Of a stretch of 52,458 nucleotides of DNA, positions 7,926 to 16,625 are shown piece after piece. Location of the stretch: positions 1 to 52,458 of the forward strand of contig CAMHLZ010000026.1 of the NCBI GenBank assembly GCA_946186125.1, read 5' to 3'. The translations under genes and the position numbers were made by a program. The DNA comes from an uncultured Lachnospira sp. (lineage in GTDB: Bacteria > Bacillota > Clostridia > Lachnospirales > Lachnospiraceae). The notes under the pieces were generated by a model. That model was given only the letters and a program-made list of their open reading frames with translations. It was not told where the DNA came from and did not search any database. Every line of letters begins with the position of its first letter. Position 1 is the stretch's first letter.

Positions 7926-8463
7926 ATGCGCCTTGCAGCGCATGTTTCTAACGGATGAAAGTCTGGTATAGTCGGTTATTTGTCTATGATTCCATCTGCG
8001 GCGCCTGCGTCAATCGACGTAGCCACCGCTTTGATTTCCTTCCATATCCTATAGTCGATAATGAAACTATATTTTATAAATTTTAGAATTGTAAGATTTC
8101 CTATTTCAGAAAACTCATATGAAACAGTAATAATTAATTTGGATCGTGACAAATTTTCAATTGAAAACCTTAAGAAATTGTATGCTAAAAGATGGGGATA
8201 GAAACCTCTTTCAGAGAATTAAAATAAACAACATAGTATTACACATTCCTCCGACTTGCAGAGTGAAATCATATCCTAAATATAAGGTTGGGTTAATTTA
8301 AAACGACTATACTAGTATAGCTGTTCTTATGGATACAAAGGAAAATGCAGATTTAGAGTACACCCAAAATCGATTGAGAAGATGAAGAATAAAATTCGAG
8401 AATTCTTACTTGTATTAGTGCCTGATGATCTTTTAATGTTTTCTGATAAATAGTAAAAAGTTG
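7926..8463. mobile_element. Transposon and intron debris (IS4 and group II intron fragments)
   Basis: Only fragments are present. A + strand IS4-type transposase piece (8085-8225) reads LDRDKFSIENLKKLYAKRWG, then, after a one-base frameshift, IETSFRELK, matching the conserved region around the last catalytic Glu. A short + strand piece at 8331-8400 reads GKCRFRVHPKSIEKMKNKIR, like the end part of a group II intron reverse transcriptase. A minus-strand tail at about 7978-8045 (KEIKAVATSIDAGAADGIID then stop) is unassigned. No intact element ends are visible. Confidence 0.6.
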
Positions 8464-8518
8464 TTGACATTCCGAACAAGTTAGTATATACTAACATTCG
8501 GGTTAGCTGACGCTAACC
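8464..8518 (+). promoter_or_regulatory. Promoter with two tandem iron-box-like operators (dead flavodoxin gene)
   Basis: TTGACA (8464-8469), a 17-base spacer and TATACT (8487-8492) form a strong promoter. A perfect palindrome GTTAGTATATACTAAC (8480-8495) covers the -10 box, and a second one, GGTTAGC TGAC GCTAACC (8501-8518), covers the start region, with centres 22 bp apart. The second is very close to the DtxR/IdeR box. Control by iron is inferred from the box and from the flavodoxin remnant downstream. Confidence 0.75.
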
Positions 8519-8596
8519 TGAATGAATCATTTTTTCCCGGAGGTTACTATGTTCCTTCGGGAGGCTCTTAAAAGATAAGAAAGGAAGTATTCATAT

Positions 8597-8897
8597 ATAA
8601 GTAAAGTAGCAGTAGTTTTTTTTAGCGGAACAGGTAATACTATATCTATGGCACTGGACATTGAAGAAGGTACTAAAGCTGCAGGTGATGAGGTGTCAGT
8701 GTTTTGCATGGAAAGATGATAGTACTTTTTAGCTCATACTGTCGACGAGCGAGATAGTGGAGTATTGTGCGCTGACTTTGGCAGGAATTAAAATGGGGAG
8801 TTTGCTTTCTGAAAGAAATAATGACAGCAGCTCAGTGGTACAGAGACTTAGAAATGATGGTAAAAACCTGATTGGCAAATGTCGGCAATTGTTTTAA
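8597..8897 (+). pseudogene. Flavodoxin, degraded, start codon lost
   Basis: From 8600 the + strand reads SKVAVVFFSGTGNTISMALD, the N-terminal FMN-binding (T/S)GTGNT loop of flavodoxin, then EEGTKAAGDEVSVF and a stop at about 8718. A remnant of the C-terminal region in another frame ends at 8897 (DGKNLIGKCRQLF). The codon at the expected start (8597-8599) is ATA instead of ATG, behind a good AAAGGAAG site. The middle is missing. Flavodoxin replaces ferredoxin when iron is scarce, which fits the two iron-box-like operators upstream. Confidence 0.72.
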
Positions 8898-8904
8898 AGG
8901 CTGA

Positions 8905-10248
<1,344 letters not shown>

Positions 10249-10278
10249 TTTATATACAGACTATAGAGGAGACAGGAC

Positions 10279-10506
10279 ATGAAGTTGAAGGAACTTAAAG
10301 AAAATACGGAAGCCGTTGTCAAAAACCTTTCGGGTGATTCGAGATTTATAGGAAGGATAACATCTATAGGACTTACTCCGGGATGTCGTATCAGTGTAAT
10401 TAAAAATGACAAGAATCGTCCGATACTATTATACTCACGTGATACCATGATAAGTATTAATCGAAGAGAGTGTGAGGGCATAGAGGTTGAGGAGGTGATG
10501 GCATGA
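10279..10506 (+). CDS. feoA: FeoA-family protein (75 aa)
   Basis: A small SH3-like FeoA domain: [38 protein letters not shown] and a C-terminal VEEV strand. FeoA is a cytoplasmic partner of the ferrous iron permease FeoB. AGAGGAG is 9 bases before the ATG. The stop codon overlaps the start of the truncated feoB that follows, so these formed a feoAB operon. A second feoA lies at 11543. Confidence 0.88.
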   Translation: MKLKELKENTEAVVKNLSGDSRFIGRITSIGLTPGCRISVIKNDKNRPILLYSRDTMISINRRECEGIEVEEVMA

Positions 10507-10895
10507 GCATGGCAACTATTGCGCTTTTAGGTCAGCCTAATTCCGGCAAATCGACTTTGTTCAATGCCTTGACAGGACTGCATCAGCATGTGGGTAACTG
10601 GCCCGGTAAGACTGTTGAAAAGAAAGAGGGTTCATTTGCTTATAAAGGTGCAACATATGATGTTGCTGACCTTCCGGGTTCATACAATATTAGAGCACTT
10701 ATCACATTGCGTAGATTAAGTATGGCACTTGTTAGAAGGACAAAAGGAAATTATGTGAAAATACTATCTTTTAACAGTTTTCTGATTTTGATGGGAGCGC
10801 TTGGCTTGTTTCAGCCGACGCTTACAGCGTTGTTGCATAACAGCTCGACGATTGTAATAAGTCTAAAATCCATGACAGACCTGTTAGACAGATAA
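10503..10895 (+). pseudogene. feoB N-terminal fragment fused to the C-terminus of a P-type ATPase
   Basis: Residues 1-61 or so are a FeoB G domain: G1 loop GQPNSGKST, the [13 protein letters not shown] switch region and G3 DLPGSYN. Right after this the sequence becomes [18 protein letters not shown], then [20 protein letters not shown] and [10 protein letters not shown], which is the last membrane pair and tail of heavy-metal (P1B, CadA/ZntA-like) ATPases. The frame is open across the joint near 10690, so a deletion has joined two genes in frame and removed the FeoB permease and the ATPase core. The product can carry out neither transport reaction. An intact feoB lies at 11999. Confidence 0.8.
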
Positions 10896-10910
10896 GATTA
10901 GGAAAGTAAA

Positions 10911-10946
10911 AGCAGTACGGCTGCATGTTTTATGAACCGTACTGCT
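10911..10946. terminator. Hairpin between the feoB fragment and the convergent regulator
   Basis: The arms AGCAGTACGG (10911-10920) and CCGTACTGCT (10937-10946) pair fully. The right arm overlaps the last codons of the minus-strand regulator gene. No long T-run is present on either side. Confidence 0.5.
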
Positions 10947-11301
10947 TCATATGTGTTTTGATTGCTTCGAATGTCTTATCGCTTATATAATGCTCAATAC
11001 GACATGCGTCCTCGGTAGCCGTTTCCTCATCTACTCCAAGATTTATAAACATCTGTGAAAGAACGGTATGACGTTCATATATTCGTTTAGCCAGTATATT
11101 ACCGGCTTCGGTAAGTTTGATATAACCATCTGAGTCTTTCTTGATAAGTCCTTCATTTTTCAATAATCCCAAAGCCCGACTCACTGAGGGTTTTGAGTAT
11201 CCTAAGTAATCTCCTACATCGATTGCGCGGACAGCGTTTGATTTTATAGAAAGAACATATATAGCTTCTATATACATTTCTCCGGATTCTTGTAAAGCCA
11301 T
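10930..11301 (-). CDS. DtxR-family metal-dependent transcriptional regulator (123 aa)
   Basis: Residues 1-65 carry the winged HTH of DtxR/MntR/IdeR proteins (SGEMYIEAIYVL, then RAIDVGDYLGYSKPSVSRAL and LIKKDSDGYIKLTEAG). Residues 70-123 carry the metal-binding dimerisation part (RHTVLSQMFINLGVDEETA, then DACRIEHYISDKTFEAI, with the E-C-x-x-E-H-type ligands). There is no C-terminal SH3 domain, as in MntR-size members. ATG 11301 is chosen because GAAGGAG lies at the right distance; ATG 11319 has no good site. It sits between two feo operons, so it is the likely iron sensor of the region. Its own promoter holds a different palindrome (11346-11360). Confidence 0.88.
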   Translation of the reverse strand: MALQESGEMYIEAIYVLSIKSNAVRAIDVGDYLGYSKPSVSRALGLLKNEGLIKKDSDGYIKLTEAGNILAKRIYERHTVLSQMFINLGVDEETATEDACRIEHYISDKTFEAIKTHMKQYGS

Positions 11302-11345
11302 AGAAATAGTCTCCTTCATCTTTATTTCATATAAAAATAATTTAT

Positions 11346-11369
11346 CACATTATCAATGTGCGTTCAACT
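11346..11369 (-). promoter_or_regulatory. Promoter and palindrome of the DtxR-family gene
   Basis: On the minus strand TTGAAC, a 17-base spacer and TAAATT read toward the regulator. CACATT ATC AATGTG (11346-11360) is a 6-3-6 palindrome inside this spacer. It does not contain the GTTAG half-site of the other operators, so either the regulator does not autoregulate through that box or another factor acts here. Confidence 0.4.
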
Positions 11370-11443
11370 TAAAATTTTTCTAATTCTGCAAAATCATATG
11401 AAAATATTATAAAAAACAACAATATTATTGTGAAATATTTTCA

Positions 11444-11500
11444 TTGACTTTTTAAATCAATCAAATTATACTAATTATAGTTTGCAGTACCTAACTGCAA
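11444..11500 (+). promoter_or_regulatory. Promoter of the second feoA with palindromic operator
   Basis: TTGACT (11444-11449), a 17-base spacer and TATACT (11467-11472). A palindrome with arms TTGCAGT (11482-11488) and ACTGCAA (11494-11500) around ACCTA lies where transcription starts. It differs from the GTTAG boxes but its centre (CAGTACCTAACTG) keeps part of that core. Confidence 0.55.
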
Positions 11501-11542
11501 TGTAAAGCAATGCAATAAATATGCAGAAAGAAAGGGTTAGCT

Positions 11543-11755
11543 ATGACACTTAATGAAGCGGAATTTGGAAAGGAATATATTATCAAGGCAGTTGAAACCG
11601 GTGGTGATGAAGAGATGGAAAGCTTCCTCTTTTCACTGGGTTGTTATAGCGGTGAGGCAATAACTGTTGTTGATAAGAGAAAGAACCTTGTGGTATCAAT
11701 TAAGGATGCAAGGTATAATATTGATCCGGAGCTTGCAGCAGCGATAGAGATATAA
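11543..11755 (+). CDS. feoA: FeoA-family protein, second copy (70 aa)
   Basis: A second, divergent FeoA domain: FGKEYIIKAVETGG, then EEMESFLFSLGCYSGEAITV and a final strand IDPELAAAIEI. Length 70 residues is normal. AGAAAGGG lies upstream. It belongs with the intact feoB at 11999, but a hairpin with T-run (11800-11835) and a long palindrome (11839-11864) separate them, so feoB may also have its own control. Confidence 0.85.
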   Translation: MTLNEAEFGKEYIIKAVETGGDEEMESFLFSLGCYSGEAITVVDKRKNLVVSIKDARYNIDPELAAAIEI

Positions 11756-11798
11756 TCGGAATGATTATTGAATTACGGCGATATATTTGTTATGAGAT

Positions 11799-11835
11799 GG
11801 TTGTCTGATAATATTTTCAGGACAACATCTTTTTT
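11799..11835 (+). terminator. Terminator-like hairpin after the second feoA
   Basis: GTTGTC (11799 on) pairs with GACAAC (about 11820-11825), extended by TGA/TCA with a one-base bulge, and is followed by ATCTTTTTT. Confidence 0.5.
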
Positions 11836-11838
11836 GAA

Positions 11839-11864
11839 CATGTGTTAGCGATGGCTAACACATG
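11839..11864. promoter_or_regulatory. Perfect 11-bp inverted repeat with the iron-box core, between feoA and feoB
   Basis: The arms CATGTGTTAGC (11839-11849) and GCTAACACATG (11854-11864) surround GATG. The core GTTAGC/GCTAAC with 4-base gap matches the operators at 4431, 8480 and 8501. It could be an operator for feoB, or an RNA hairpin in a feoA-feoB message; there is no T-run after it. Confidence 0.6.
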
Positions 11865-11998
11865 CGCTGGTTTATATTTGTGAAAGCAACTGTAAATAAG
11901 ACTAAAAAAACGTTAGCTACAGTTGATTATATATTTCAGACAGAGATGAGAAGCATAGGCGAGTGAGCCTTAAATAAAAAAAGCGAGGAGGAATCGTT

Positions 11999-14008
11999 AT
12001 GAGAATTGCGTTAACGGGTAATCCTAATAGTGGTAAGACCACTATGTACAACGCATTGACAGGACGTAATGAGAAGATTGGTAACTGGGCAGGTGTTACC
12101 GTGGATAAGAAGGAGAGTGAAATCAAGAAGCAATACAATGATACAGGCAAAGAACTTATTGCAGTTGATCTTCCCGGTGCATATTCCATGTCACCGTTTA
12201 CGTCTGAGGAAAGTATTACAAGCGGATATGTTAAGAATGAACATCCTGATGCGATAATCAATATCGTGGATGCTACTAACCTGAGTAGAAGTTTATTCTT
12301 CACAACACAGTTGCTTGAACTTGGAATTCCGGTTGTGGTAGCTCTTAATAAGAGTGATGTTAATGACAAGAAAGGTAATACTATTGATGAGAAGAAGCTT
12401 TCGGAAAAACTCGGATGTCCGGTTATCAAGACTGTATCTATACAGGAAAATGGTATCAGAGATGTTGTAAGAGCTGCAGCAGAGCTTGAAGGTCGAGGAC
12501 AGAAAGCGCCATATGTCCAGGGAGATATAGATCTTAATGATAAGTCAGCAGTTGAAGATGCAGACAGAAAGAGATTTGAGTATGTTAAGACTCTTGTAAG
12601 TGAAGTTGAGAAACGTAAGGTTCTTACAAAAGATAAGAATGTAGGAGATTCAATAGATAAAGTGATAACACATCCAATCATCGGCCTGACGATCTTTGCG
12701 GCAATCATGTGGGTTGTGTTTTATGTTTCTCAGACCACAGTGGGAACCTGGCTTGCTGATATATTAGCCGGATGGATTGAAACCTTCCAGGGATGGGCAG
12801 GAGATAAGATGGCAGATGCTAATCCTTTATTGTATGCACTTTTGGTAGACGGTATAATCGGTGGAGTAGGTGCCGTTGTAGGATTCCTTCCGCTTGTCAT
12901 GGTGATGTATTTCCTCATCGCTCTTTTGGAAGATTGTGGTTATATGTCAAGAGCGACGGTTGTACTTGATCCGATTTTTAAACGTGTTGGTCTTTCAGGT
13001 AAATCGGTAATTCCGATGATTATCGGTACAGGTTGTGGTATCCCGGCAATTATGGCATGTCGTACAATACGTAATGAGAGAGAAAGACGCTCAACAGCGA
13101 TGCTTGCGACATTTATGCCTTGTGGAGCTAAGCTTCCTGTTATAGCACTTTTTGCAGGGGCATTTTTCCCTGATTCAAAGTGGGTAAGTTTTGTATGTTA
13201 TATGTTAGGTATTGTTCTTGTGATTCTTGGAGCGTTACTTATTAAAGCAGTAACGGGTATGAAGTTTAGAAAGTCTTTCTTCATCATTGAACTTCCTGAA
13301 TATAAGGCACCGAGTTTTATATTTGCATTCAAGTCAATGCTTGAGAGAGGTAAAGCGTATATCGTTAAGGCAGGAACAGTTATTCTTGTATGCAATACAG
13401 TAGTTCAGATAATGCAGACATTTAACTGGCACTTTGAAGTTGTAGAGGAGGGGATGGAAGACACCTCAATACTTGCAAGTGTTGCCGGACCATTCTCTTA
13501 CATCCTTGTTCCGATTGTAGGTGTTGCGGCATGGCAGCTTGCAGCCGCAGCGATTACCGGTTTTATAGCGAAGGAGAACGTAGTAGGTACGCTTGCCACA
13601 GTGTATGCGATAACTAATCTTGTAGATCCTGAAGAGCTTGAACTTATTGGTGAAGGTAATGCGGTCGCTGCTGTTATGGGAATTACCAAGGTTGCGGCAC
13701 TGGCATATCTTATGTTTAACTTATATACACCGCCTTGTTTTGCTGCACTTGGTGCCATGAATTCAGAGATGAAATCGGCTAAGTGGCTGTGGGGCGCAAT
13801 CGCACTTCAGCTTTCGACAGGATTTATAGTTGGATTCCTTGTATATCAGATAGGAACCATTATAACAACAGGTGCTGTTGGTGCCGGTTTTACAGGAGGA
13901 CTGGTATTCGTTATTCTATTTGCGGCTGTTGTAACATATCTTATTAAATCTAATAGAAGACATATTGCAATTGAATATAGGTTGGATAGTGTGAAAAATC
14001 ATATATGA
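11999..14008 (+). CDS. feoB: Ferrous iron transport protein B (669 aa)
   Basis: The GTP-gated Fe2+ permease of the cytoplasmic membrane. Residues 1-160 are the G domain (G1 GNPNSGKTT near 7, GNWAGVTVDKKE, G3 DLPGAYSMSPF, G4 ALNKSDV). Residues 165-215 are a helical linker. From about 220 on there is the permease with Gate motifs (GFLPLVMVMYFLIALLEDCG, then YMSRATVVLD, and the IPMIIGTGCGIPAIMACRTI and FMPCGAKLPVIALFAGAFF Cys-containing core). Full family length. GGAGGAATCGTT precedes ATG 11999. A FeoB-associated Cys-rich protein follows. Confidence 0.97.
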   Translation: MRIALTGNPNSGKTTMYNALTGRNEKIGNWAGVTVDKKESEIKKQYNDTGKELIAVDLPGAYSMSPFTSEESITSGYVKNEHPDAIINIVDATNLSRSLFFTTQLLELGIPVVVALNKSDVNDKKGNTIDEKKLSEKLGCPVIKTVSIQENGIRDVVRAAAELEGRGQKAPYVQGDIDLNDKSAVEDADRKRFEYVKTLVSEVEKRKVLTKDKNVGDSIDKVITHPIIGLTIFAAIMWVVFYVSQTTVGTWLADILAGWIETFQGWAGDKMADANPLLYALLVDGIIGGVGAVVGFLPLVMVMYFLIALLEDCGYMSRATVVLDPIFKRVGLSGKSVIPMIIGTGCGIPAIMACRTIRNERERRSTAMLATFMPCGAKLPVIALFAGAFFPDSKWVSFVCYMLGIVLVILGALLIKAVTGMKFRKSFFIIELPEYKAPSFIFAFKSMLERGKAYIVKAGTVILVCNTVVQIMQTFNWHFEVVEEGMEDTSILASVAGPFSYILVPIVGVAAWQLAAAAITGFIAKENVVGTLATVYAITNLVDPEELELIGEGNAVAAVMGITKVAALAYLMFNLYTPPCFAALGAMNSEMKSAKWLWGAIALQLSTGFIVGFLVYQIGTIITTGAVGAGFTGGLVFVILFAAVVTYLIKSNRRHIAIEYRLDSVKNHI

Positions 14009-14018
14009 TTTTTCACAC
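13989..14018 (+). terminator. Perfect palindrome overlapping the end of feoB
   Basis: A 30-base perfect palindrome with arms starting GTGTGAAAAATCATA; the feoB stop codon lies inside it. A related hairpin with a similar right flank is found at 26150-26185 after metF. Confidence 0.6.
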
Positions 14019-14053
14019 GGTAATTTGTGCAGGACCCAAATTGCTAACATATC

Positions 14054-14078
14054 AGAGCTGAATCGGACATTCAGCTCT
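14054..14078 (+). terminator. Hairpin between feoB and the Cys-rich protein gene
   Basis: The arms AGAGCTGAAT and ATTCAGCTCT have a 5-base loop and are followed by CGATTCTTTT. Possibly a partial terminator that lowers expression downstream. Confidence 0.5.
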
Positions 14079-14144
14079 CGATTCTTTTGATACAAAGTGT
14101 CAGCAAAAAGGATAGTAGAGTGAGTTTTAGGAGGAGATACAATT

Positions 14145-14306
14145 ATGAATGGAATAACAGCTGATATAATTGTTTCGATAATCTTAATTGTGATAGTTGG
14201 TGGAGCGATTTATTATATATACAAAGAAAAGAAAAAAGGTATAAAATGCATAGGATGTCCTATGGCAGGAAACTGTACAAAGCACAAGAGTGGCGGATGC
14301 CACTGA
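14145..14306 (+). CDS. FeoB-associated Cys-rich membrane protein (53 aa)
   Basis: A 53-residue protein with one N-terminal membrane helix (about 6-27) and a short cytoplasmic tail bearing clustered Cys and His: KCIGCPMAGNCTKHKSGGCH. This is the pattern of the small FeoB-associated Cys-rich proteins that lie after feoB in many Firmicutes and may act as an iron or electron partner. AGGAGGAGA is 7 bases before the ATG. It is short enough to be missed by simple gene finders. Function is known only by association. Confidence 0.88.
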   Translation: MNGITADIIVSIILIVIVGGAIYYIYKEKKKGIKCIGCPMAGNCTKHKSGGCH

Positions 14307-14399
14307 TAACAGATTTTAAAGAATGTGCTGATTAATGCAGTGCTTTTTAATTTAAGGAGACATGGTATGCTTATTTGTCTCCTTAATTAAAAAAAACAA

Positions 14400-14415
14400 G
14401 TTAGCAGAGACTAAC
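14400..14415. promoter_or_regulatory. Iron-box-like operator before the metal-binding/ABC/ECF gene cluster
   Basis: GTTAG CAGAGA CTAAC is the same half-site pair as upstream of the other iron genes, 22 bases before the start codon at 14438. The inner pair (C/A) is mismatched, so the site is weaker. No clear -35/-10 pair was found for it. Confidence 0.55.
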
Positions 14416-14437
14416 TATATAGAAGGAGTGATGAATT

Positions 14438-14824
14438 ATGACAGTAAACATGAGTCCTGAAATATATAATAATACATTAGCGGTTGTTATTATAGCGATT
14501 ATTCTTTTCTTTGCGGTTAAGAATTCAATTCCTCATTTTAAGGGCGAAGGTTCCTGTTGTGGGGGTGGCGGAAAAGGAAAGATTATCAGACCTAAAAAAC
14601 TTGATAAGGTAATCAGAGTTAAAAGAATAAGAATCGGCGGAATGCATTGTGAGAACTGTTCAAGAAGAGTCCAAAATACTCTTAATTCTATTGATGGGAT
14701 AAATGCCCAGGTTAGGCTTTCACGTGAACTTGCAATAGTAAAGATTGGAAAGGAGATTGATGATTCGGTTATTGAGAAAGCAATAACCGATCTTGGGTAT
14801 AAGGTGAAAAGAGAAAAGGAGTAG
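14438..14824 (+). CDS. Membrane-anchored heavy-metal-associated (HMA) domain protein (128 aa)
   Basis: One membrane helix at about residues 13-30, then a Gly/Cys-rich linker (GEGSCCGGGGKGK) and a ferredoxin-like HMA domain from about 65 with the metal-binding GGMHCENCSRRV loop and the usual INAQVRLSRELAIVKI and VIEKAITDLGYKV elements. HMA domains bind Cu+ or other soft metals through the CxxC. Here it stands alone rather than fused to a P-type ATPase, in an iron-acquisition cluster 40 bases before an ABC transporter gene. A role in handling the transported metal at the membrane is likely. AGAAGGAG is upstream. Confidence 0.85.
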   Translation: MTVNMSPEIYNNTLAVVIIAIILFFAVKNSIPHFKGEGSCCGGGGKGKIIRPKKLDKVIRVKRIRIGGMHCENCSRRVQNTLNSIDGINAQVRLSRELAIVKIGKEIDDSVIEKAITDLGYKVKREKE

Positions 14825-14864
14825 TACGAAAGGGTTAGATTATAGAAGATGGAGGAAAAGTAGA

Positions 14865-16625
14865 ATGAAAAAAAGAAACTTATTATCCTGGGTGTTTGAG
14901 TTTGCAGGGAGAAGGAAAATTTACTTCGGAGGGAGTGTAGTACTTTCTATACTCGGCGTTGCAGCATCCTTTGTCCCTTATCTTATTATTACTGATATTG
15001 TGGGAGAACTCTTATCGGGCAACAGACAGTGGGATTATTACATGAAGCAGATACTTTTTATGGCATTGTTCTGGTTTGTCAGAGTATTATTACATTCCTT
15101 TTCAACTTCGCTATCTCATGTGGCTACATTCACGGTCCTTGGAGAAATCAGAAAGCAGCTATGTGAGAAACTGTCAAAAATTCCACTGGGATCAGTGCTT
15201 GATGATAGTAGCGGAAGTTATAAAAATATCATGGTGGACCGTGTGGATTCTATGGAAACCACACTTGCCCATATTGTGCCGGAGTTTACGGCAAATATAC
15301 TTCTTCCGGTTGTGATGTTTATTTATTTGATTATGTTGGATTGGAGATTAGGAATTGGAAATCTGGTGGGAGCAGTGATTGGACTTATCTGCGCAATGGT
15401 TATGTTTGCAAGGAGTGCAGGAGGGTTTGAACTTTCAATAGAAAAGACAAAAAAACTAAACGATACTGCTGTTGAATACATAAATGGTATTGATGTTATT
15501 AAGGCATTTGGAAAGACAGGAAGCTCTTATGAGAAATTTATGACAGCAGCAAGAGAGGGTGCAGACGTATTTATCGATTGGATGCGGAAGTGTATCTGGC
15601 CACAGTCCGGAACTATGGCATTTTTACCTGCAACATTTCTTGGTGTTCTCCCAATTGGACTTATACTTGTAAAAATGAGTTTGCTGACACCAAAGGGATT
15701 TATTACAGGTATTATTCTCTCTGCCGGACTGATTACACCTCTTGTGGTTGCGTTTTCTTATATCGATGATATTTTAAAAATGAAGACTATTTTTGGAGAA
15801 GTGACGGAAATATTGGAACGACATGATATGGAACGACCTGAAAAACTTACGCAGAATCCTGATGGTTCTGATATCAGACTTTCTGATGTGAGATTTACTT
15901 ACAAGGACAAGGAAGTCCTTCATGGCATCAATATGGAGATAAAAAAGGGAGAGATTGCAGCTATCGTCGGACCATCTGGTTCCGGAAAGAGTACGATTGC
16001 AAGATTGATTGATTCTTTGTGGGATCCGGATTCGGGAAACATTACCTATGGAGGCGTCGATGTAAAGAACCTTCCTTTAGAATATTACACAGGGCAAATA
16101 TCTTATGTGGCTCAGGATAATTACTTGTTTGATATGTCTGTAATGGAAAATATCAGACTTGGCAGAGAGGGGGCAAGTGATGAGGAGGTAATAAATGCTG
16201 CAAAAGCTTCCGGTTGTCATGATTTTATCCTTGGTCTCGAAAAGGGATATGATACGATAGCAGGAGGTGCAGGGGGGCATCTGTCGGGTGGTGAAAGGCA
16301 GAGAATCAGCATTGCAAGAGCAATGCTGAAAAATTCGCCTGTTGTTATTTTGGATGAAGCAACAGCATATACGGATCCTGAAAATGAAGCCATTGTCCAG
16401 GAAAGTATGGCAAAGCTTGCAAAAGGAAAAACTCTTATAGTAATTGCACATCGTCTTTCTACAATTGTGGATGCGGATAAGATTTTTGTTATAAATAACG
16501 GAAATGTGGAAGCAGTTGGGACACAGAGTGAACTTCTTAATAACTGCGGGCTTTACAGAAAAATGTGGGAAGCTCATGTGATTGCAAGAGACAATGATGC
16601 AGAAATGGAGGTCGCACATGCTTAA
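14865..16625 (+). CDS. ABC transporter, fused membrane and ATPase domains, IrtA/YbtP-like (586 aa)
   Basis: An exporter-fold half transporter: six membrane helices in residues 1-310, then a nucleotide-binding domain with Walker A GPSGSGKST near 372, signature LSGGERQR near 475, Walker B VVILDEATAYTDPEN and H-loop IAHRLST. Its partner at 16618 overlaps it by 8 bases, so they form a heterodimer. Pairs of this fold next to ECF-type components and under an iron-type operator recall the siderophore importers IrtAB/YbtPQ and the equibactin transporter genes of streptococci. Iron-siderophore uptake is therefore inferred; ordinary efflux remains possible. GGAGGAAAAG precedes the ATG. Confidence 0.85.
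   Translation: MKKRNLLSWVFEFAGRRKIYFGGSVVLSILGVAASFVPYLIITDIVGELLSGNRQWDYYMKQILFMALFWFVRVLLHSFSTSLSHVATFTVLGEIRKQLCEKLSKIPLGSVLDDSSGSYKNIMVDRVDSMETTLAHIVPEFTANILLPVVMFIYLIMLDWRLGIGNLVGAVIGLICAMVMFARSAGGFELSIEKTKKLNDTAVEYINGIDVIKAFGKTGSSYEKFMTAAREGADVFIDWMRKCIWPQSGTMAFLPATFLGVLPIGLILVKMSLLTPKGFITGIILSAGLITPLVVAFSYIDDILKMKTIFGEVTEILERHDMERPEKLTQNPDGSDIRLSDVRFTYKDKEVLHGINMEIKKGEIAAIVGPSGSGKSTIARLIDSLWDPDSGNITYGGVDVKNLPLEYYTGQISYVAQDNYLFDMSVMENIRLGREGASDEEVINAAKASGCHDFILGLEKGYDTIAGGAGGHLSGGERQRISIARAMLKNSPVVILDEATAYTDPENEAIVQESMAKLAKGKTLIVIAHRLSTIVDADKIFVINNGNVEAVGTQSELLNNCGLYRKMWEAHVIARDNDAEMEVAHA

Noticed and set aside
14352-14386. Terminator after the Cys-rich protein gene
   Set aside because: An 11-base stem is present but is followed by an A-run and not a T-run on the + strand, so I did not call it a terminator.
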